Made by a program: the position numbers and the translations under genes. From Bacteroidales bacterium UBA5536 (GTDB lineage Bacteria > Bacteroidota > Bacteroidia > Bacteroidales > F082): a DNA stretch of 64,000 nt. Where the stretch lies: positions 115,214 through 179,213 of the forward strand of contig DINQ01000024.1 of NCBI GenBank assembly GCA_002426795.1, written 5' to 3'. This document shows, one piece after another, positions 50,989 through 59,271 of the stretch. Position 1 is the first letter of the stretch; each line of letters starts with the position of its first letter. The notes beneath the pieces are model-generated. The model searched no databases and was not told the DNA's origin. It was given only the letters and a program-made list of their open reading frames with translations.

Positions 50989-52688
50989 TACTTTAACTCC
51001 TTAAGTTTTGCATCAATACTACTTTTGCGCTTCAAGTACACACCCTGGTGCTTCAGCTCGATCTCCTTCACCTTGTCGGCATCAAACAGACTTGCAATGG
51101 ACTTGGTGAGCAGTGCATTGGCTACATCAGAGTTTGGATAGCCGGTTGCAAGTTGCTTCTGGATGAATGTTCGAACAAGCCGGATGGACTGTTCTGATGT
51201 AAGGCTATTCAGGATATTTATCTTTTTATCTGAATCAATAAACTGTCTGTTTTCAGGTAAAAACTCTTTATATATGTCAGAAAAATGCACGTGTTCAAAC
51301 ATGATCAGGCGCAAAGCAATTTCTTCCTCTTTAGCAAGACTACTTGTTATGCCTTCATAATTAATATCATTAAGTAGTTGTTTGACATCGAAGTAGGTTT
51401 TCTCGTTCATGATCTCAAGGTTTCGCTTGTCTTTTTCCTTAAGCTCCATGATCTGTTCCTCCTTAGCAACAGCAGCCCCAGACTGATCCGATAATGAACC
51501 GTTTACTCTCTTTCCAACCGGTTCATAATACCTTACCTTCCCCCTGTCATTACCGGCCGCCATAAACACTTTGCGCACCACACCCGAAGCAATCTTCTCA
51601 TTGTATTCCTTAAGGTCATTTTCATAGTCTTTTACCTCATCAAGGTACTCTTCCATCGCCTCTTCATAGTCTTCCGGAGTTTCATAGTCGCCAGTATCTG
51701 GCTTCTCAGGTGCGTCTGGCATTGTCACTTCACTAAAGCCATTTGACCAGCTCATCTCAACAACAGGGATACCTTGCTTCTTCATTTCGTTAACCCGCTT
51801 TTCCTCATCACCATAAATGTATCCCGGGGCACCAAGGATCACGTCTGGTTCTTCCTGCTGGACACGTTGTATCTCGCGTTCAAAGTGCCTGTTCTTTTTC
51901 TCTTTGAAACAGGTTATATTGATACATCTTCCTTGCTCTGGTGAATCAGGAAACAAAAGCGTCTCTGAAGCTGTGTTGAACTGGCAACCTGCGCATGAGC
52001 CAAATGGCCCAAGTGTGGGGTCATTGATATCAAAAGGCGCGTCAGACAGGTCGGTCATGAAATCACGCTCAATATGTCGTTTGAGCTCTTTCAAGCTTGG
52101 AAGGGAACTGTAAACATTCTCATAGTTCTTGTACCTATCATCGAAAAGCTCAATCTGGTTATCCTGATTCAGTTTGGCTATCTCGATAGCTGCGGTCAGG
52201 TTGATCACTTCTTTGCGAAGCAAGTCTTTAAACTCACTTATCAAATCATTGAGCTTCACACGTTGACGGATGTATGTTTCTGACTTTCCGAACCGGATAC
52301 TCAGGCTGTGAACATCGTATGTCCCCTTACTGATTAGACTTTGATAAGCAATTGCCTCTTCCAGAGGGCTCACGTCTTTTCTCTGAAGGTTTTCGGTGAT
52401 CATCAGGTCGAAAGCTTCTTCATCCGAAAGATCTCTTACAATGACAGGTACTTCTTCCAGTTCTGCTACTGCAGCTGCAGATAACCTTCGAGCTCCACAG
52501 ATCACCTCGTAGATTGGGATTTGCTTCTTTTTGACCGTAGTATTAAGCCTGGCAATTATTGGCTGAAGGATTCCAACCTGTTTAATGCTCTCGGCCAGCT
52601 GGTCAATACTGTCCTGGTCAAACTCCTTGCGTGGATTCATGCCACTCTCGTGGAGTTGATTTGTTTTGATGTACTGAATTTGTTGCAT
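50988..52688 (-). CDS. ParB-family protein with long C-terminal region
   Basis: 566 residues. ParB N-terminal domain with NPRKEFDQDSIDQLAESI, ICGARRLSAAA and ENLQRKDVSPLEEA, followed by a helix-turn-helix region. A Cys cluster (GPFGSCAGCQFN, CINITCF) about residues 220-270 suggests zinc. No ParA partner is in the window. It could organise phage DNA, regulate transcription, or act as a nuclease as in some ParB-like proteins. The exact role is unknown. Confidence 0.75.
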   Translation of the reverse strand: MQQIQYIKTNQLHESGMNPRKEFDQDSIDQLAESIKQVGILQPIIARLNTTVKKKQIPIYEVICGARRLSAAAVAELEEVPVIVRDLSDEEAFDLMITENLQRKDVSPLEEAIAYQSLISKGTYDVHSLSIRFGKSETYIRQRVKLNDLISEFKDLLRKEVINLTAAIEIAKLNQDNQIELFDDRYKNYENVYSSLPSLKELKRHIERDFMTDLSDAPFDINDPTLGPFGSCAGCQFNTASETLLFPDSPEQGRCINITCFKEKKNRHFEREIQRVQQEEPDVILGAPGYIYGDEEKRVNEMKKQGIPVVEMSWSNGFSEVTMPDAPEKPDTGDYETPEDYEEAMEEYLDEVKDYENDLKEYNEKIASGVVRKVFMAAGNDRGKVRYYEPVGKRVNGSLSDQSGAAVAKEEQIMELKEKDKRNLEIMNEKTYFDVKQLLNDINYEGITSSLAKEEEIALRLIMFEHVHFSDIYKEFLPENRQFIDSDKKINILNSLTSEQSIRLVRTFIQKQLATGYPNSDVANALLTKSIASLFDADKVKEIELKHQGVYLKRKSSIDAKLKELK

Positions 52689-52722
52689 TTTGAATTAATA
52701 TTTAGTGATGATAAAAAGTTGT

Positions 52723-52861
52723 GGAGAGGGCAGGATTCGAACCATGCGCTTCTTCCGGTATGTCTCCGGTTCGATGGCCTTTACTGACGCATCAATCATC
52801 ATTGATACCGAGGCTCTCCGGGGGCGTTCAGCCCCCAGCTCTACCACTGAGCTACCTCTCC
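52723..52861 (-). tRNA. tRNA-Phe-like gene (GAA) with long insertion
   Basis: The minus strand has a perfect 7-bp acceptor stem (GGAGAGG with CCTCTCC), a D-arm TAGCTCAGTGGTAGAGC and an anticodon stem GGGGG/CCCCC with loop CTGAACG, giving GAA (Phe). A T-loop TTCGAAT follows, with one bulged base in its stem. Between anticodon and T-arm there are about 72 extra bases with internal hairpins (ATCAAT...ATTGAT and others) instead of the usual 4-5. CCA is not encoded. It may be a tRNA remnant, an unusual decoy or a functional tRNA-like RNA. Confidence 0.55.
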
Positions 52862-52969
52862 AAAAAAGTACCGGGCTGTTTTAACCAACCAACAATTATT
52901 TGTTTAAGTAAGACTTATCAAACTGGCGTTTGAATCTATTTAATTACCAATTTTTGAGCGCCCGGTACT
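52862..52969 (-). ncRNA. Structured RNA candidate beside the tRNA-like gene
   Basis: On the minus strand AGTACCGGGC (52960-52969) pairs with GCCCGGTACT (52867-52876), closing a domain of about 100 bases and followed by a T-run. Inside it is a perfect 6-bp hairpin TCAAAC-GCCA-GTTTGA (52918-52933). The 5' flank to 53028 has further stems (GCATGAT...ATCATGC) and a D-arm-like TAGCTCACTGGCAG. No protein is encoded here. It may be a phage small RNA, a tRNA-like element, or a processing/termination structure. Confidence 0.45.
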
Positions 52970-53028
52970 ATGCATGATGTTTCAAAGAACGACTGCCCGG
53001 CAGATCATGCAGCTGCCAGTGAGCTACA

Positions 53029-53574
53029 TTAGGCCGCTTCGGTTTCCTCTTGTTCAACCGCAGCTTCGCCATCTTCATCAAAACTCATTTCAAGCTGTTT
53101 CACAGCATACTTGCCATCGAGGTATTGTTCTACCTCATAGATGCATGCCTGAACATCGTTGTAGAGTTCGCTTTCGTACTCATAAGGATCCTGGTCATCA
53201 GCAAAAGGGGTGAAAGGGGTGATGATGTTGAGAACCTTACCGCTATCAAAGCGCCGGCTTCCAATGATTACAACTCCTTCATTATCATCCTCTCCGCCAA
53301 TAGTGAAGCCTTTGATGTTGTAATCGTCAAAATCTGACAGGTTATCACTCTCGAAGGTATCAGGGTTGATCTTTTCGGCTTTACGCATGTCACAGATTAA
53401 AATCATGTGCAAGGCCAGTTTAGCGAAAGCTGTGATCAGGTCATCTGTTGCCAGCCCTGAGCACTTCATAGTTATCTCATTAACAACTGGTCCGTTGCTG
53501 GTTGATTCAGTCTCGCGCAGCTCAACCTCGAGGGAGCGGCTTTTAATCTTTGCTTTTCTGATTTCTCTTTTCAT
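53029..53574 (-). CDS. Hypothetical protein of the early operon
   Basis: 181 residues, acidic C-terminus (DEDGEAAVEQEETEAA), with a basic N-terminal segment (MKREIRKAKIKSRS). It overlaps the upstream gene by one base. The stop lies directly before the structured RNA region. The acidic tail is reminiscent of DNA-mimicking or ssDNA-associated proteins, but no family is recognised. Confidence 0.5.
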   Translation of the reverse strand: MKREIRKAKIKSRSLEVELRETESTSNGPVVNEITMKCSGLATDDLITAFAKLALHMILICDMRKAEKINPDTFESDNLSDFDDYNIKGFTIGGEDDNEGVVIIGSRRFDSGKVLNIITPFTPFADDQDPYEYESELYNDVQACIYEVEQYLDGKYAVKQLEMSFDEDGEAAVEQEETEAA

Positions 53575-54041
53575 TATCCAAGTTTTATGGTGAGTGATTC
53601 TGTTGTGGAGGTCTCAGGACCCACTATCATTTCCCCTGTAACTGCATCAGCTACCGACATGCCAGGCCTGATTGTTTTCAGGAAGGTTTCACGCTCCTTG
53701 ATCTGCTCCTTCAGCTCAGATTCCTCTTGCTTCATCTCGTTGTATGTGCTGTCGTTGCAGTTGCTGAAGTTGTAGGATGTACGGTTTGTTTTTGTGATCG
53801 TGCAGCCGAAGGCCTTAAAGGTTTTTTCGGGATACTTCTGCGCCTCTTCCACGACCATTTCTTTCACGTCCGGGTGCTTGCGGATGGCATTGATGGTTTC
53901 CTCAAGGTTCTTGAGCATGACTTCAAGTTCGAGAGGGTTACGCTCTCCTGACTTTACTTCGTCAACGCACATCTGCACGAATGTTTCGCGCTCTGCCTTT
54001 GTTGCAGGCAAGTAGGTAAATTGGGCTATTGCTGTTTCCAT
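53574..54041 (-). CDS. Coiled-coil early protein
   Basis: 155 residues. The second half is a charged coiled coil (EMKQEESELKEQIKERETFL). It resembles early recombination-associated proteins, but no clear family is known. It overlaps the exonuclease gene by 16 bp. Confidence 0.45.
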   Translation of the reverse strand: METAIAQFTYLPATKAERETFVQMCVDEVKSGERNPLELEVMLKNLEETINAIRKHPDVKEMVVEEAQKYPEKTFKAFGCTITKTNRTSYNFSNCNDSTYNEMKQEESELKEQIKERETFLKTIRPGMSVADAVTGEMIVGPETSTTESLTIKLG

Positions 54042-54619
54042 GATCCGTAGAGTTTATTGGTTATTAATTGGTAGATTCCCCGTGTCATTTGGATGTCGTA
54101 ATTGGCATCGTGGGCTTTGCTTTCATCGATCTCAGGCAACAATTCACGGGCTACTGTTACCAGCTTGAAGTTTGGCATATCCGCTCTTTCGTGCTTTAGA
54201 TATTCCGAAGCCAAAATCATCACATCAAGAGGGTTGCTCCAGAACCAGCTTCCGAAATACTGATCATTGTTGCGGATGAAAAACTCGCGCAGGAAATTAT
54301 TATCGAAGTTGGCGTTGTTCCATCCGGCCAGGAATGCTTTGTCGAACTTATCGAACTTGTTGATGTGCTTTGAGAGCATCGCAATAAACTGCTTATACAC
54401 CTCTGGTTCGCTTTCATAGCTCAACAAATCTTCGTGTGTGACACCGGATACTTTTAATGCACTATCTTCGATAAAAAGCTTTGGATTTGGCTTGATGCGG
54501 AAGTCAAACTCTTCCACAACAGCACCATCAATTTCGAGGCAACCTCCCAGCTGGTGGATGCCGTGAATTTCGCTGTCAAGACCTGTTGTTTCCAGGTCGA
54601 AAAAAAGGATTTTTGTCAT
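54026..54619 (-). CDS. DnaQ-like 3'-5' exonuclease (DEDD)
   Basis: 197 residues. ILFFDLETTGLD is Exo I with the D-E pair, WNNANFDNNFL is Exo II, and SKAHDANYDIQMTRGI is Exo III with HDANYD. It degrades 3' ends of DNA or RNA and may proofread or support recombination. It overlaps the RecB-like gene by 4 bp. Confidence 0.9.
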   Translation of the reverse strand: MTKILFFDLETTGLDSEIHGIHQLGGCLEIDGAVVEEFDFRIKPNPKLFIEDSALKVSGVTHEDLLSYESEPEVYKQFIAMLSKHINKFDKFDKAFLAGWNNANFDNNFLREFFIRNNDQYFGSWFWSNPLDVMILASEYLKHERADMPNFKLVTVARELLPEIDESKAHDANYDIQMTRGIYQLITNKLYGSWKQQ

Positions 54620-55266
54620 TTTACTTCTTTTAAAAGGTGATTGTAATTCTTGATTGTGATAAACTTTGCAAACTCCTCAGCGAGGTTCTGAACATCAGTT
54701 GAGAGGTTGGCGTCGCGCAGGCAAGGGAAGGGTTCGTGAGGGATTATTTGAGCATCAAAAGTGCCATCTGGCCTGGTTTCTTTGTATCCACGAATTTCAA
54801 AAACATCGTACCAGAACATATTAGCCTCAAGCATATCGAGGTAGAAACGCCACTGGTAGGATGCGTAATATTCTCCCCATCCCGGGTAAGCAAATTTTGT
54901 TTTTGCATCGTGCACTTCAATGCCCTCGATCCCATCTGCACGGCCTGAAACCAGCAACTCCATATGCCTGGTGTAATAGATCTTCTGAACTGGCACTTCA
55001 TGCACCATTCCCGGGTGAGCATTTCGGTAATCAATTGCAGGTCGGGCCTGCTCCGGGGTGAATGTGATTCCATCAACGGTAAGGGAACCATTGAGCCGGT
55101 AATCCAGCTCAATGATTTTATGAAACGCTCCCCCCAGGCGAGTCTTATCAGTTCCTTTAAACTTACCGGTCAGGGATTCGATCAACGAAGCTTCTGTATC
55201 CCAGTCGCTCACATTGTCGATCATCCTTCTGAATTTCTCTAATGTTGTAACACTAATCCGGTACAT
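54616..55266 (-). CDS. PD-(D/E)XK exonuclease (RecB/Cas4-like)
   Basis: 216 residues. GGAFHKIIELDY and VSGRADGIEG followed by EVHDAKTKF supply the H, D and E-x-K type catalytic residues (GRAD, VHDAKT), with a C-terminal YQWRFYLDMLEANMF helix. It is the phage-type RecB-like nuclease partner of the single-strand annealing system. It lies beside the Sak4-like ATPase, 2 bp away. Confidence 0.8.
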   Translation of the reverse strand: MYRISVTTLEKFRRMIDNVSDWDTEASLIESLTGKFKGTDKTRLGGAFHKIIELDYRLNGSLTVDGITFTPEQARPAIDYRNAHPGMVHEVPVQKIYYTRHMELLVSGRADGIEGIEVHDAKTKFAYPGWGEYYASYQWRFYLDMLEANMFWYDVFEIRGYKETRPDGTFDAQIIPHEPFPCLRDANLSTDVQNLAEEFAKFITIKNYNHLLKEVK

Positions 55267-55268
55267 GA

Positions 55269-56237
55269 CTAAACGAGTGTTGTTTGACCGTCCTTATTTG
55301 CCTTTACAGATTGTGCCGGGGTCTTTGGTTTCGAATCTGCAGGAGCTGGTCTTTCAAAGCAACCATCCTCTTTATTGATCACAAAACCACATGCTTTTGA
55401 CCGGTCAGCGATGAGCTTACGCAGGGATGCTGCATAGCTTTTTGGCATTTCAGTTACAACCTGGAGCAACGATGTGAGTTCATCAGGGTCTTCACATGCT
55501 GATATCTGGTCCTGGAACCTGCTCATCTTTTCCATTGCCTCTTTTTGAGCTTCACTCATGGTGGCAATAGCATCTTTCACCTGCTCAATAATTTGAGCCA
55601 TGAAGGTGCGAAAGGCTGTGTCGTGCTCATCCGGAATTTCTGTTACCGGAAGCCTGGCTACATTCTTTCCGATTGTGGTATCACTTGGCTCCCACTGGAT
55701 GGTCCGTTTATTATTAATTGTACGCATGTAGCCAACCTGGTCAGCAATGCGCAATAGGAGATTGTATGACTGGCCGGTTACATCCGGAATCTTCTTGATA
55801 ACATCACCCTCTTTTTCGTCTTTCGCGTGGGCGATGATCACGAGTTCTGCATTGTCGGCCCGGCGATTATTCACGAATAGTTTGAACTCATCACCAATGG
55901 CGCCATAAGCTTTCAGTTTGTTTTTGGCCGCTGCATAATCCTGCTTGATCACGTAAGCCATCAGGAAATCATCCAGTGCCGCTTTCGCGGTGTCAATTCC
56001 AATTGTTTTGTAATTATTGAAGGTCCCGGCTTTTTCTTCGGCCTGAACATCCTCCCAGCGGTTTACCAAAAGTGTGTCCTGGCGCATGATCGATCTGTCA
56101 ACACCTCGATCGAAGTCGATCAAGAGCGGTAATTCGCTTGTATTAAACAGGCTCGTTTTTCCGATACCCGGCTCACCATACACCACGATTACTACTGGTC
56201 GTTTGGGGAGACTTTCTTCTTTTTTAAGGATTGGCAT
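55269..56237 (-). CDS. Sak4-like RecA-fold ATPase
   Basis: 322 residues. GEPGIGKTSLF (about 21-31) is Walker A, and LLIDFDRGVDRS and AELVIIAHAKDEK follow the RecA-like/AAA_24 pattern seen in phage Sak4 annealing-associated ATPases. The C-terminal about 100 residues are a helical extension. With the RecB-like nuclease next to it, it forms the recombination module. Confidence 0.8.
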   Translation of the reverse strand: MPILKKEESLPKRPVVIVVYGEPGIGKTSLFNTSELPLLIDFDRGVDRSIMRQDTLLVNRWEDVQAEEKAGTFNNYKTIGIDTAKAALDDFLMAYVIKQDYAAAKNKLKAYGAIGDEFKLFVNNRRADNAELVIIAHAKDEKEGDVIKKIPDVTGQSYNLLLRIADQVGYMRTINNKRTIQWEPSDTTIGKNVARLPVTEIPDEHDTAFRTFMAQIIEQVKDAIATMSEAQKEAMEKMSRFQDQISACEDPDELTSLLQVVTEMPKSYAASLRKLIADRSKACGFVINKEDGCFERPAPADSKPKTPAQSVKANKDGQTTLV

Positions 56238-56323
56238 TTTGATTTAAGATTTAATGTTGAAAACTTGTTATTGATTTACAAAGCGATGCGCTGTATATTT
56301 GCAACGCATTATTGAATTAAGAT

Positions 56324-56572
56324 TTAGCTCATCGGCTCGCTTCCGGTGGGCTTTTTTTCTTCATAGTCGAGAAACTTCTTGAGCATATCTGCCATGTATG
56401 GCGATGGTTCAGGATAATAGTCACCATTCACCAGGCTACAGCGATTTTCAAGATAATCGTACAGCAGTTTGAGCTGTGCATGATTCTCAACTTCATCGAT
56501 TGTGTACCGGCCTTTAAACTCATTAAAGAGAGAGCGGCAAGTGCGTTTTTTTTGAATTGTTGGGGTTTGCAT
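56324..56572 (-). CDS. Small hypothetical protein
   Basis: 82 residues, charged, beginning MQTPTIQKKRTCRSLFNEF and ending in an acidic tail. It lies between the HU-like gene (6 bp) and the Sak4-like ATPase (86 bp). Function unknown. Confidence 0.5.
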   Translation of the reverse strand: MQTPTIQKKRTCRSLFNEFKGRYTIDEVENHAQLKLLYDYLENRCSLVNGDYYPEPSPYMADMLKKFLDYEEKKPTGSEPMS

Positions 56573-56578
56573 TTTTGA

Positions 56579-56884
56579 TTAAGATTTGGGGTTATTACTA
56601 ATCTTCTTGCGGAAGACTTTACTTGATCGGAAAACCGGGATGCGGTGCGCTGGAATTTCAACAGGTTCGTGACGGTTCATGTCCATGCCTATCTTGCTTT
56701 TACGCCAAGCAGTGTCGAATACACCAAAGCCATTGATTCGCACCTTTCCACCTTGACGTACTTCAGACTTGATAACACTGAAAGTTGCAGAGATGACCCT
56801 GTCAGCGTCTTTCTTGAGTATCCCACATTTGATGGCTACAATGCTGGCAAGCATGTTCTTATTTGTTGTGCGTGTTTTATTCAT
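56579..56884 (-). CDS. HU/IHF-like DNA-bending protein
   Basis: 101 residues. The helical N-terminus is followed by GGKVRINGFGVFDT and later EIPAHRIPVFRSSKVFRK, the HU/IHF beta-arm and C-terminal pattern. It bends DNA and may help integration or replication of the phage. It overlaps the upstream gene by 4 bp. Confidence 0.85.
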   Translation of the reverse strand: MNKTRTTNKNMLASIVAIKCGILKKDADRVISATFSVIKSEVRQGGKVRINGFGVFDTAWRKSKIGMDMNRHEPVEIPAHRIPVFRSSKVFRKKISNNPKS

Positions 56885-57141
56885 AGGGTTTCGGTTTTGT
56901 ACAGCGTTTCCAGTTCAGTAAGGCTGTAAGTTGACTTATGGTTGCGATCGCCTGATTTTACTCTTCTGATTTTTTGTTGGTGCAACCACCTCTTTACACG
57001 ACTCTCTCCATAGCGACGATAAGCTTCTCTCTGGCTGATTTCGTCTGATGAGGAGACGCCAGCTTTTTTAAGTGCCATCATTGCGCCAAGTTCTGCGGCA
57101 GCTGATAGCATAGATTTGAGTTTATGCTCAGCTATTTCCAT
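56881..57141 (-). CDS. Small early protein
   Basis: 86 residues from the ATG at 57141, starting MEIAEHKLKSMLSAAAELG. Frame extension to 57273 would add a low-complexity, unlikely 44 residues. The second half (SQREAYRRYGESRVKRWLHQQ) is a helix-turn-helix-like basic region. It overlaps the LuxR-like gene by 14 bp. It may be an excisionase or regulator. Confidence 0.55.
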   Translation of the reverse strand: MEIAEHKLKSMLSAAAELGAMMALKKAGVSSSDEISQREAYRRYGESRVKRWLHQQKIRRVKSGDRNHKSTYSLTELETLYKTETL

Positions 57142-57679
57142 AGAGATTGTTCTTTTTTGCGTAGGTGATGAATTCGGCCAGTGTATGGGAGTCTGTTTTG
57201 CGGAAAGCACTTTTTTTGTGGTTGAGCACCGTATTGATACTGATGTATAGTTTGTCAGCAATCTGGCTTTCATTCATTCCTTCATAGAAGTGTTTCATAA
57301 CCTGGAATTCTCGATCAGAAAGCGAAGTATTGAATTTGGCATTGCAAATGATCTGGTCATATTTGCACTCGCCTCTCATTGGACATTTCACGAACTCAAA
57401 CTTAAAGCGCTCGTTTTCGAAATCCATCACGTTGTCAAACTCGCCAAAATTGCATTTCAAAAACCGGCGCACAATCAGGAACTCATAGTAATGTCTCGAA
57501 TCGGATGATGCTTTGTAGGCTTCACAGGCGGCTTTAAAAGCTAATGTGTAATTACTCTTAATGATTTCTATCATTCGTGTGATGAAATCCCTGTGAGTCA
57601 CCTCAAGTTTAAAGTGAGCCTCTCCGGCAGGCGCAATCATTACATCACCATCAGGTGTGTTATAAATCTCGAATCTCAT
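57128..57679 (-). CDS. LuxR-type HTH regulator
   Basis: 183 residues. The C-terminal LSDREFQVMKHFYEGMNESQ and YISINTVLNHKKS form a LuxR/GerE helix-turn-helix. The N-terminal part is a small helical domain with a Cys pair but no known sensor fold. In an early operon it is a likely activator of phage transcription. It overlaps the Cro-like gene by 4 bp. Confidence 0.8.
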   Translation of the reverse strand: MRFEIYNTPDGDVMIAPAGEAHFKLEVTHRDFITRMIEIIKSNYTLAFKAACEAYKASSDSRHYYEFLIVRRFLKCNFGEFDNVMDFENERFKFEFVKCPMRGECKYDQIICNAKFNTSLSDREFQVMKHFYEGMNESQIADKLYISINTVLNHKKSAFRKTDSHTLAEFITYAKKNNLYGNS

Positions 57680-57945
57680 GCGGGGAAAAGTTCTTCGGGT
57701 TTGCGCTGTAATTTCTCAGCTATAAGTCGCTGCTTCAACGGCTCAGGACGGTATTCTCCGGCAATCCAGGAACGAACTGTGGTTTCACTAACCATGCAAA
57801 GCTGTGCAATCTCTTTAATGAACTCTGTTCGAGGGTTAATCACCTTGCCTTCAATACTGAAATAATGACCTCTGAATGTCATTTTTTCAGATTCAGGGAT
57901 CTGGTAGTTGACTTTCCGCCCTCTTTTTTTGTATTTTCGCTTCAT
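57676..57945 (-). CDS. Cro-like HTH regulator
   Basis: 89 residues. LCMVSETTVRSWIAGEYRPEPLKQRL is a helix-turn-helix preceded by a basic N-terminus. It is the first gene of the early operon and divergent from the repressor. In position and size it behaves as the Cro-like protein of the switch. Confidence 0.7.
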   Translation of the reverse strand: MKRKYKKRGRKVNYQIPESEKMTFRGHYFSIEGKVINPRTEFIKEIAQLCMVSETTVRSWIAGEYRPEPLKQRLIAEKLQRKPEELFPA

Positions 57946-57964
57946 TGTGATAATTATTTCGTCA

Positions 57965-57994
57965 CAAAATTACACAATATTACAGAAATGTCAA
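57965..57994 (-). promoter_or_regulatory. Early promoter (PL/PR-like)
   Basis: The minus strand has TTGACA (57989-57994), a short spacer and TAATTTTG (57965-57972), a perfect Bacteroidota -7 box. It points into the early operon and overlaps the operator repeats, so it would be repressed by the 58030-58434 repressor. Activity is inferred. Confidence 0.65.
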
Positions 57995-58016
57995 GAAATA
58001 TTTACATTTTATTACA
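57969..58016. promoter_or_regulatory. Operator repeats of the lysogeny switch
   Basis: ATTACA occurs at 57969, 57979 and 58011 and TTTACA at 58001, so there are two pairs with 10-bp spacing and 22 bp between pairs. The helical phasing suggests cooperative repressor binding. The repeats cover the early promoter and lie in the only gap between divergent Cro-like and repressor genes. Confidence 0.6.
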
Positions 58017-58029
58017 TAATATTTTTTAA

Positions 58030-58434
58030 ATGTCTGATTCTGAACGACTAAATAAGCTACTAAATTACTTAAAACTGAGCATTGCAGATCTAGCAAAGGC
58101 ATTGAATTTGGCGAATAAGACAAGATTATATAACATTAGTCAAGGTCGAAATGGCATCAGTAAAGACCTAGCCAAGATAATTACAGATAAGTACACGGAA
58201 ATAAATTTTAACTGGTTGGTTGATGGAACTGGTCAAATGCTGAAAAACATCGCAATTGAACAACCAGGCGAATACATGACCAAAAAGGACATGGTAAGCA
58301 TGTCGAGAGAAGTATTTGATATCCTGAGTAACCTGAGCGAAACCGTAAAGAGCCAACAACAGCTAATCCGTGAGTTTTTTGAAAAGACAAACTCTCAAAA
58401 AATTGGAGCCGGTGGCTTCGAAGAAAGGATGTAA
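58030..58434 (+). CDS. Prophage repressor (XRE-like HTH)
   Basis: 134 residues. The N-terminal about 60 residues form a helix-turn-helix of the XRE type (LSIADLAKALNLANKTRLYNIS), followed by the INFNWLVDGTGQM motif common in Bacteroidota phage repressors. The C-terminal half is a helical oligomerisation region (LSNLSETVKSQQQ). No LexA-type peptidase domain is present, so SOS cleavage is unlikely and another trigger should induce it. It faces the Cro-like gene across the operator repeats. Confidence 0.85.
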   Translation: MSDSERLNKLLNYLKLSIADLAKALNLANKTRLYNISQGRNGISKDLAKIITDKYTEINFNWLVDGTGQMLKNIAIEQPGEYMTKKDMVSMSREVFDILSNLSETVKSQQQLIREFFEKTNSQKIGAGGFEERM

Positions 58435-58450
58435 TCAATCCCCCTGAAAT

Positions 58451-59269
58451 ATGAGACAAGTTTATTTTATTTTAATCGCACTTGTTTTGCTTTTTTTCTC
58501 ATGTAGTAAAAAACAAGACACACAACCTGAACCAGAAGAGACTATAAAAGTTGAAATTACACTTGTTGATAGTGTACTTTTCAACGGAACTGAAATTAGC
58601 ATATCGGCACAAACAGATGCTGAAATTAAAGAGGCCAGGTTTTACTTCGATGGTCTTCAGATAGGCTCATCTATTGTCGCGCCCTATACGATAAAGTACA
58701 AGCCGATTGATATTGAACCAGGGGAGCACGAAATCAATTGTATCGTAGTTTCAATTTCCGGAAAAGAATTTCACAAATCAATACCTGTTCATTTAAAACT
58801 TAGACTCGGAGATACATATCAGGGGGGAATTGTATTTTATTTCTACATAGAAGGAATATCCGGACTTATTGCTGCTAAAGAAGACTTGTATCACAATGGA
58901 ACCGATCGGTTTTATTGGGCCGATAATATAGGTATTGGAAGAAACACTAGTGACGGCTTTAATAACACAAAAAAGATGGCAGAACATTCATCCAATGATG
59001 AGCAGGTCGGTTATCTTTTTAAACAAGGTTATTCATATGAAGGATATGATGATTGGTATATACCAGCAAAAGACGAATTAGTCCTTATGAAAGAAAACAA
59101 AAATATGATAGGTGGCTTCGCTCAAGAAACTAACTGGCAGGGTCTCTATTGGTCATCAAGCGAACTATCAGACGTGAATGCTGAAGCACTCAACTTCAAT
59201 TCACTCATGGGAAACACTTATGGAAAAAATTCTTATAGCCTAAAAGTTCGGTTAATCAGAAAGTTTTAA
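58451..59269 (+). CDS. DUF1566 lipoprotein (lysogenic conversion candidate)
   Basis: 272 residues. The N-terminus has a lipobox (LFFSC with Cys at about 18), then an Ig-like domain (about 30-110), and from about residue 115 a DUF1566/FISUMP-like domain (GDTYQGGIVFYF, NWQGLYWSSSE, RLIRKF). It would be an outer-surface lipoprotein. It follows the repressor by 16 bp on the same strand, so it is probably expressed in the lysogen, typical of a moron changing surface properties or excluding other phages. Confidence 0.8.
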   Translation: MRQVYFILIALVLLFFSCSKKQDTQPEPEETIKVEITLVDSVLFNGTEISISAQTDAEIKEARFYFDGLQIGSSIVAPYTIKYKPIDIEPGEHEINCIVVSISGKEFHKSIPVHLKLRLGDTYQGGIVFYFYIEGISGLIAAKEDLYHNGTDRFYWADNIGIGRNTSDGFNNTKKMAEHSSNDEQVGYLFKQGYSYEGYDDWYIPAKDELVLMKENKNMIGGFAQETNWQGLYWSSSELSDVNAEALNFNSLMGNTYGKNSYSLKVRLIRKF

Positions 59270-59271
59270 AA

